Source: Roseomonas sp.
GTDB taxonomy: Bacteria > Pseudomonadota > Alphaproteobacteria > Acetobacterales > Acetobacteraceae
Reading direction: 5' to 3'
Length of the DNA stretch: 38,257 nucleotides
NCBI GenBank assembly: GCA_020249435.1
Contig: JADCFQ010000053.1
Span: 1 to 38,257 of the forward strand
Below are positions 35,991 to 38,257 of the stretch, one piece after another. The notes under the pieces were generated by a model. It was not told the origin of the DNA. It ran no database searches and saw nothing but the letters and a program-made list of their open reading frames with translations. Both the position numbers and the translations under genes were made by a program. Numbering within the stretch: the stretch's first letter is position 1; each line of letters opens with the position of its first letter.

Positions 35991-36039
35991 GGTCCGGTTG
36001 AGCCTCCGCGGCGCCTTCCCCGGTAAAGGGGACCGGACC
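35991..36039 (-). promoter_or_regulatory. Structured 5' leader of rpsB (candidate S2 autoregulatory element)
   Basis: GGTCCGGT (35991-35998) is complementary to ACCGGACC (36032-36039), closing a 33-nt interior that contains a second hairpin, CCCC-GGTAAA-GGGG (36018-36031). Further upstream are CCTGATCAGG (36043-36052) and CCGGGC-ACG-GCCCGG (36079-36093). The closing stem ends about 13 bp before the Shine-Dalgarno. Ribosomal protein leaders upstream of rpsB are known in other proteobacteria; whether this is homologous is not shown. Confidence 0.5.
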
Positions 36040-36143
36040 CTGCCTGATCAGGAAGGGTGCGCCGCGTGCGGATTACCCCCGGGCACGGCCCGGAAGCGGC
36101 GCCTATCTGGCGGAAATAGTGCTTCAGGGCAAGGGGGGCGGCG

Positions 36144-37118
36144 CTATTCCGGCTTGATCCCGGCGCGATCAGCAATGGCGCGGATTTCCGCCCTTTCGCG
36201 CCGTAGCCAGGCGGCAAAGCCGGCGGGGTTCTGTTCAGCCTCGGCCACAATCTCGGCGCCGAGTTCGGCCTGGCGGGCGCGATAGGCGGGCTCCCGCAGG
36301 CCAGCCTGCACGGCTGCCGCCAGGGTGGCCAAGGCTTCGGGCGGTGCGCCGGCCGCCGTGACCAGCCCGGCCCAGGAACCGCCCGTCAGGTTCAGCCCCT
36401 GTTCGATCAGGGTTGGGATGTCGGGCGCAATCGGCATCCGCCCGGCTGACGACATGGCCAGAATGCGCGCCCGGCCCGATTGCCAAAGCGGCAGGATGGT
36501 CGAGATTTCCGCCATGACCAGCGGGATATTGCCGGCGATCAGATCGGGCACGGATTGGCTCGACCCGCGATAGGGCACATGGGTCAGGCGTATCCCGGCA
36601 GCCACCATGACCTGTTCGATCAGGAAATGCGTCGCACTGCCCTGGCCAGAGGAACCGATGCTAAGGTCCCCTGGCTTGGCGCGGGCGGCGGCCACCAGAT
36701 CTGCCACTGTGCGGAAAGGGCTATCGGCGCGCACCGAAAGCGTCACGGGGCTGCGGCTGATCATGGCTATCGCCGCGAAATCACGCTCCGGATCATAGGG
36801 CAGGCGCGCTTGCAGCACGGGCGCATTGGTGAGCGGCCCATTGGACCCGAGCAGCAGGGTATAGCCATCGGGCGGGGCCTTCGCGACCGCATCGGCCCCC
36901 ACCACGCCACCCGCCCCGGCGCGATTTTCAACAATGACCGGCTGGCGCAGCACGGGCGCCATGCGTTCGCCGATCATGCGCGCCTGAAAATCCGAGGAGG
37001 TGCCGGCGGCAAAAGGCACAATGATCCGCACCGGCCGATCCGGAAAAGCCGCCTGCGCCGGGCGCGGCAGTAAAGCGAGCGCCGGCAGGGCAAGGGCAGA
37101 ACGGCGGGTGATTTTCAT
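36144..37118 (-). CDS. Second Bug/TctC-family substrate-binding protein
   Basis: A 324-aa periplasmic receptor with a twin-arginine-like signal peptide (MKITRRSALALPALALL) and the family start FPDRPVRIIVPFAAG. VVENRAGAGGVVGADAVAK and LLLGSNGPLTNAPVLQ are typical. TctA/TctB are not nearby. The upstream gene is an aspartate dehydrogenase 64 bp away on the same strand, so an amino- or dicarboxylic-acid ligand is possible but only inferred. The Shine-Dalgarno GGGAGG is partly inside a hairpin. Confidence 0.92.
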   Translation of the reverse strand: MKITRRSALALPALALLPRPAQAAFPDRPVRIIVPFAAGTSSDFQARMIGERMAPVLRQPVIVENRAGAGGVVGADAVAKAPPDGYTLLLGSNGPLTNAPVLQARLPYDPERDFAAIAMISRSPVTLSVRADSPFRTVADLVAAARAKPGDLSIGSSGQGSATHFLIEQVMVAAGIRLTHVPYRGSSQSVPDLIAGNIPLVMAEISTILPLWQSGRARILAMSSAGRMPIAPDIPTLIEQGLNLTGGSWAGLVTAAGAPPEALATLAAAVQAGLREPAYRARQAELGAEIVAEAEQNPAGFAAWLRRERAEIRAIADRAGIKPE

Positions 37119-37123
37119 GGCAG

Positions 37124-37144
37124 CCTCCCGAAGGTCTTTCGGGA
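37124..37144 (-). promoter_or_regulatory. Hairpin covering the ribosome-binding site of the second Bug gene
   Basis: TCCCGAA (37126-37132) and TTCGGGA (37138-37144) form a perfect 7-bp stem with a 5-nt loop. On the minus strand the 3' arm includes four bases of the Shine-Dalgarno GGGAGG (37129-37124), 5 nt before the ATG. It could limit translation. Confidence 0.5.
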
Positions 37145-37182
37145 ATGCTGCCCGTTTTGCGCTTGGCCGGAAAGCCGCCCTT

Positions 37183-37992
37183 TTAGCTGCCGACCTTCAG
37201 CGTGGAAGTGAGGCCCCTGAGGCAGGCCAGGATCGACAGCGGCGTGATCTTGCCGGTGCGGGGGTTTTCCTCTGATGGGACATTTTCAATCGTCATGGTG
37301 AGCCGGACCGTCGCGGCCTCCACCCGGATGGTGTGCGTATTCCGCGTCACGCCAGGGTCGGCCCAGATTTCAACCATGGTGCGGTCAGGCCCGATACCGG
37401 CCAAGGCCAGCGCGGCGGCGACATTCACATTGGCCGGGAAGCCCTGCGCGGCATCAAAGGCATTGCCCTTGAAAACACGCGTCGCGCTGGTGATGACGCC
37501 GACATCAATCTTGTTCTTTTCAAGATAGGGCGCCCCGGCCAGGCCACGCGGCGGCTTGCGGGTTTCGATGGTGACACTTTCCACATCGCCCTCAGCCGCG
37601 GCGCGCACGGCATCCAGGCCAAGCAAGGCGCCGGTGGGCACAATGATCCGCGCACCCTTGGCCCGCGCCCTTTCCACCAGATGCATGCGCGGCAGCAGAG
37701 CACCCACCGAAGACGGCACAAAGATGCGCCCGGCTTCAATCGCGGCAGTGGCGATTTCCTCAAACACCGCAGCCGGCGCGGCTTCCACCACGATATCGCA
37801 AGCGGCGAGTTCCGCGTTGGAGACAATGCGTGGCGGGTGCTTGAACCCCGCCACATTGGCGGCGGCCTTGGCGTGATCCCGCGCTGACGCCGCGGCCAGT
37901 TTCAGCCCTGGCACGCCCTTATCCAGCGCGCGGGCCAGATGGAGCCCAATCGCGCCCAAGCCTGCAATGCCAACCGTCAAATCCTGCGCCAT
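37183..37992 (-). CDS. nadX: Aspartate dehydrogenase
   Basis: A 269-aa NAD(P)-dependent L-aspartate dehydrogenase (DUF108/NadX family), oxidising aspartate to iminoaspartate, which can feed NAD synthesis or amino-acid catabolism. The Rossmann motif GLGAIG is at 11-16. SSVGALL in the first domain, the catalytic-domain block GFPANVNVAAALALAGIGPD and RNTHTIRVE with the conserved His are diagnostic. GGAGG lies 5 nt before ATG 37992. It is probably co-transcribed with the Bug receptor. The exact pathway role is inferred. Confidence 0.9.
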   Translation of the reverse strand: MAQDLTVGIAGLGAIGLHLARALDKGVPGLKLAAASARDHAKAAANVAGFKHPPRIVSNAELAACDIVVEAAPAAVFEEIATAAIEAGRIFVPSSVGALLPRMHLVERARAKGARIIVPTGALLGLDAVRAAAEGDVESVTIETRKPPRGLAGAPYLEKNKIDVGVITSATRVFKGNAFDAAQGFPANVNVAAALALAGIGPDRTMVEIWADPGVTRNTHTIRVEAATVRLTMTIENVPSEENPRTGKITPLSILACLRGLTSTLKVGS

Positions 37993-38077
37993 GAGAGCCT
38001 CCGTGCATTCACGGCTCGTCTAGGACAAAATGGCGCCGCGTCAAACGGGGGCTGGGGCCAGGAAACGCATGCTTACA

Positions 38078-38094
38078 GCACTCGGCCCGAGTGC
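38078..38094. repeat. Inverted repeat near the right IS end
   Basis: GCACTCGG-C-CCGAGTGC is an 8-bp perfect dyad with a 1-nt centre, lying 28 bp from the IS boundary. The flank also contains CCTA-TCGGC-TAGG at 38110-38122. They may be target structures favoured by the element, or a site upstream of nadX. Confidence 0.35.
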
Positions 38095-38121
38095 ATCCCC
38101 GTCATGAAGCCTATCGGCTAG

Positions 38122-38257
38122 GAGCCTGTCTGAGAATGACCTTCGGCTCTTTCTCGCGCTGGTACTAGCGAGGTTTTTGGTGCGTGTGCCCTTTTGTTTA
38201 TGCTGTTGCCTTGTGGAGCTTGAGGATGTTGTGGGCGGTGCAGATCATTGCCCATTC
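38122..38257 (-). mobile_element. Terminus of an IS1182-like insertion sequence
   Basis: Immediately after CTAG (38118-38121) the sequence GAGCCTGTCTGAGAATGACC begins, an IS-type end. About 75 bp further in lies the stop codon of a transposase reading out of the element on the minus strand. The element continues beyond the window. The family is inferred from the transposase tail. Confidence 0.65.
38198..38257 (-). CDS. Transposase C-terminus (partial, IS1182-like DDE type)
   Basis: Only the last 19 codons and the TAA stop (38200-38198) lie in the window. The tail reads EWAMICTAHNILKLHKATA. The W-A-x-I-C-T-A-H-N-x-L-K-L pattern is the typical C-terminus of IS1182-family DDE transposases (DDE_Tnp_1_6 domain), known from the family. 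Truncated by the window edge, so activity cannot be judged. Confidence 0.65.
   Translation of the reverse strand, partial: EWAMICTAHNILKLHKATA

Overview
The window reads as a GC-rich alphaproteobacterial chromosome, most likely Rhodospirillales/Acetobacteraceae (Roseomonas-like). This rests on the gene order frr-uppS-cdsA-dxr-rseP-bamA-skp-lpxD-fabZ-lpxA-lpxI, the LpxI-type lipid A enzyme, two Bug/TctC-type binding proteins and the codon bias. The family-level call is inference. Every gene-free stretch is shorter than about 225 bases. I see no rRNA, tRNA or CRISPR array.

Layout. 1-216: IS-like terminus, then an alaS leader. 217-2865: alaS. 3042-4089: a TetR regulator and a small SPW-like membrane protein that share an operator-like motif. 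4235-6645: a small catabolic island with an ABM monooxygenase and a DapA-superfamily lyase on the minus strand, divergent from a COG3618 amidohydrolase. 6666-7055: a small lipoprotein. 7206-10561: the envelope/ribosome cluster yfgM-like - bamB - der, followed by an MFS transporter. 11823-16865 (minus): a complete dipeptide-type ABC importer with a fused two-domain ATPase. 16951-18186 (minus): a UbiH-type hydroxylase. 18331-20116: a sigma-54 promoter, PII and amtB, closed by a strong bidirectional terminator. 20192-32258 (minus): a long cell-envelope and translation cluster, read from pyrH-frr through undecaprenyl, CDP-DAG and MEP synthesis, RseP, BamA and Skp to lipid A genes, ending in lpxI and gloA. 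32477-33939 (minus): a marR-bug pair that splits the usual tsf/pyrH junction. 34161-35970 (minus): rpsB-tsf with a structured leader and an intercistronic attenuator. 36144-37992 (minus): a second Bug protein and an aspartate dehydrogenase. 38122-38257: the end of an IS carrying the C-terminus of a DDE transposase.

How the genes fit together. The minus-strand 20-32 kb block is the conserved outer-membrane assembly line: lipid carrier and phospholipid precursors, BamA and Skp for outer-membrane proteins, lipid A acyl chemistry and the RseP protease. BamB and the YfgM-like protein, encoded at 7.2-9.2 kb, are partners of that machinery. glnK-amtB is the nitrogen-sensing and ammonium-uptake pair. 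The binding proteins, lyase, amidohydrolase, ABC importer and MFS transporter are accessory uptake and catabolism genes.

No clearly new multi-gene system was found. The most distinctive signals are regulatory: a marR promoter interleaved with three TGATCA boxes and apparently leaderless, a duplicated operator at the TetR/SPW pair, the rpsB leader and rpsB-tsf attenuator, and two CTAG-flanked IS-like ends each exactly 136 bp from a window edge.
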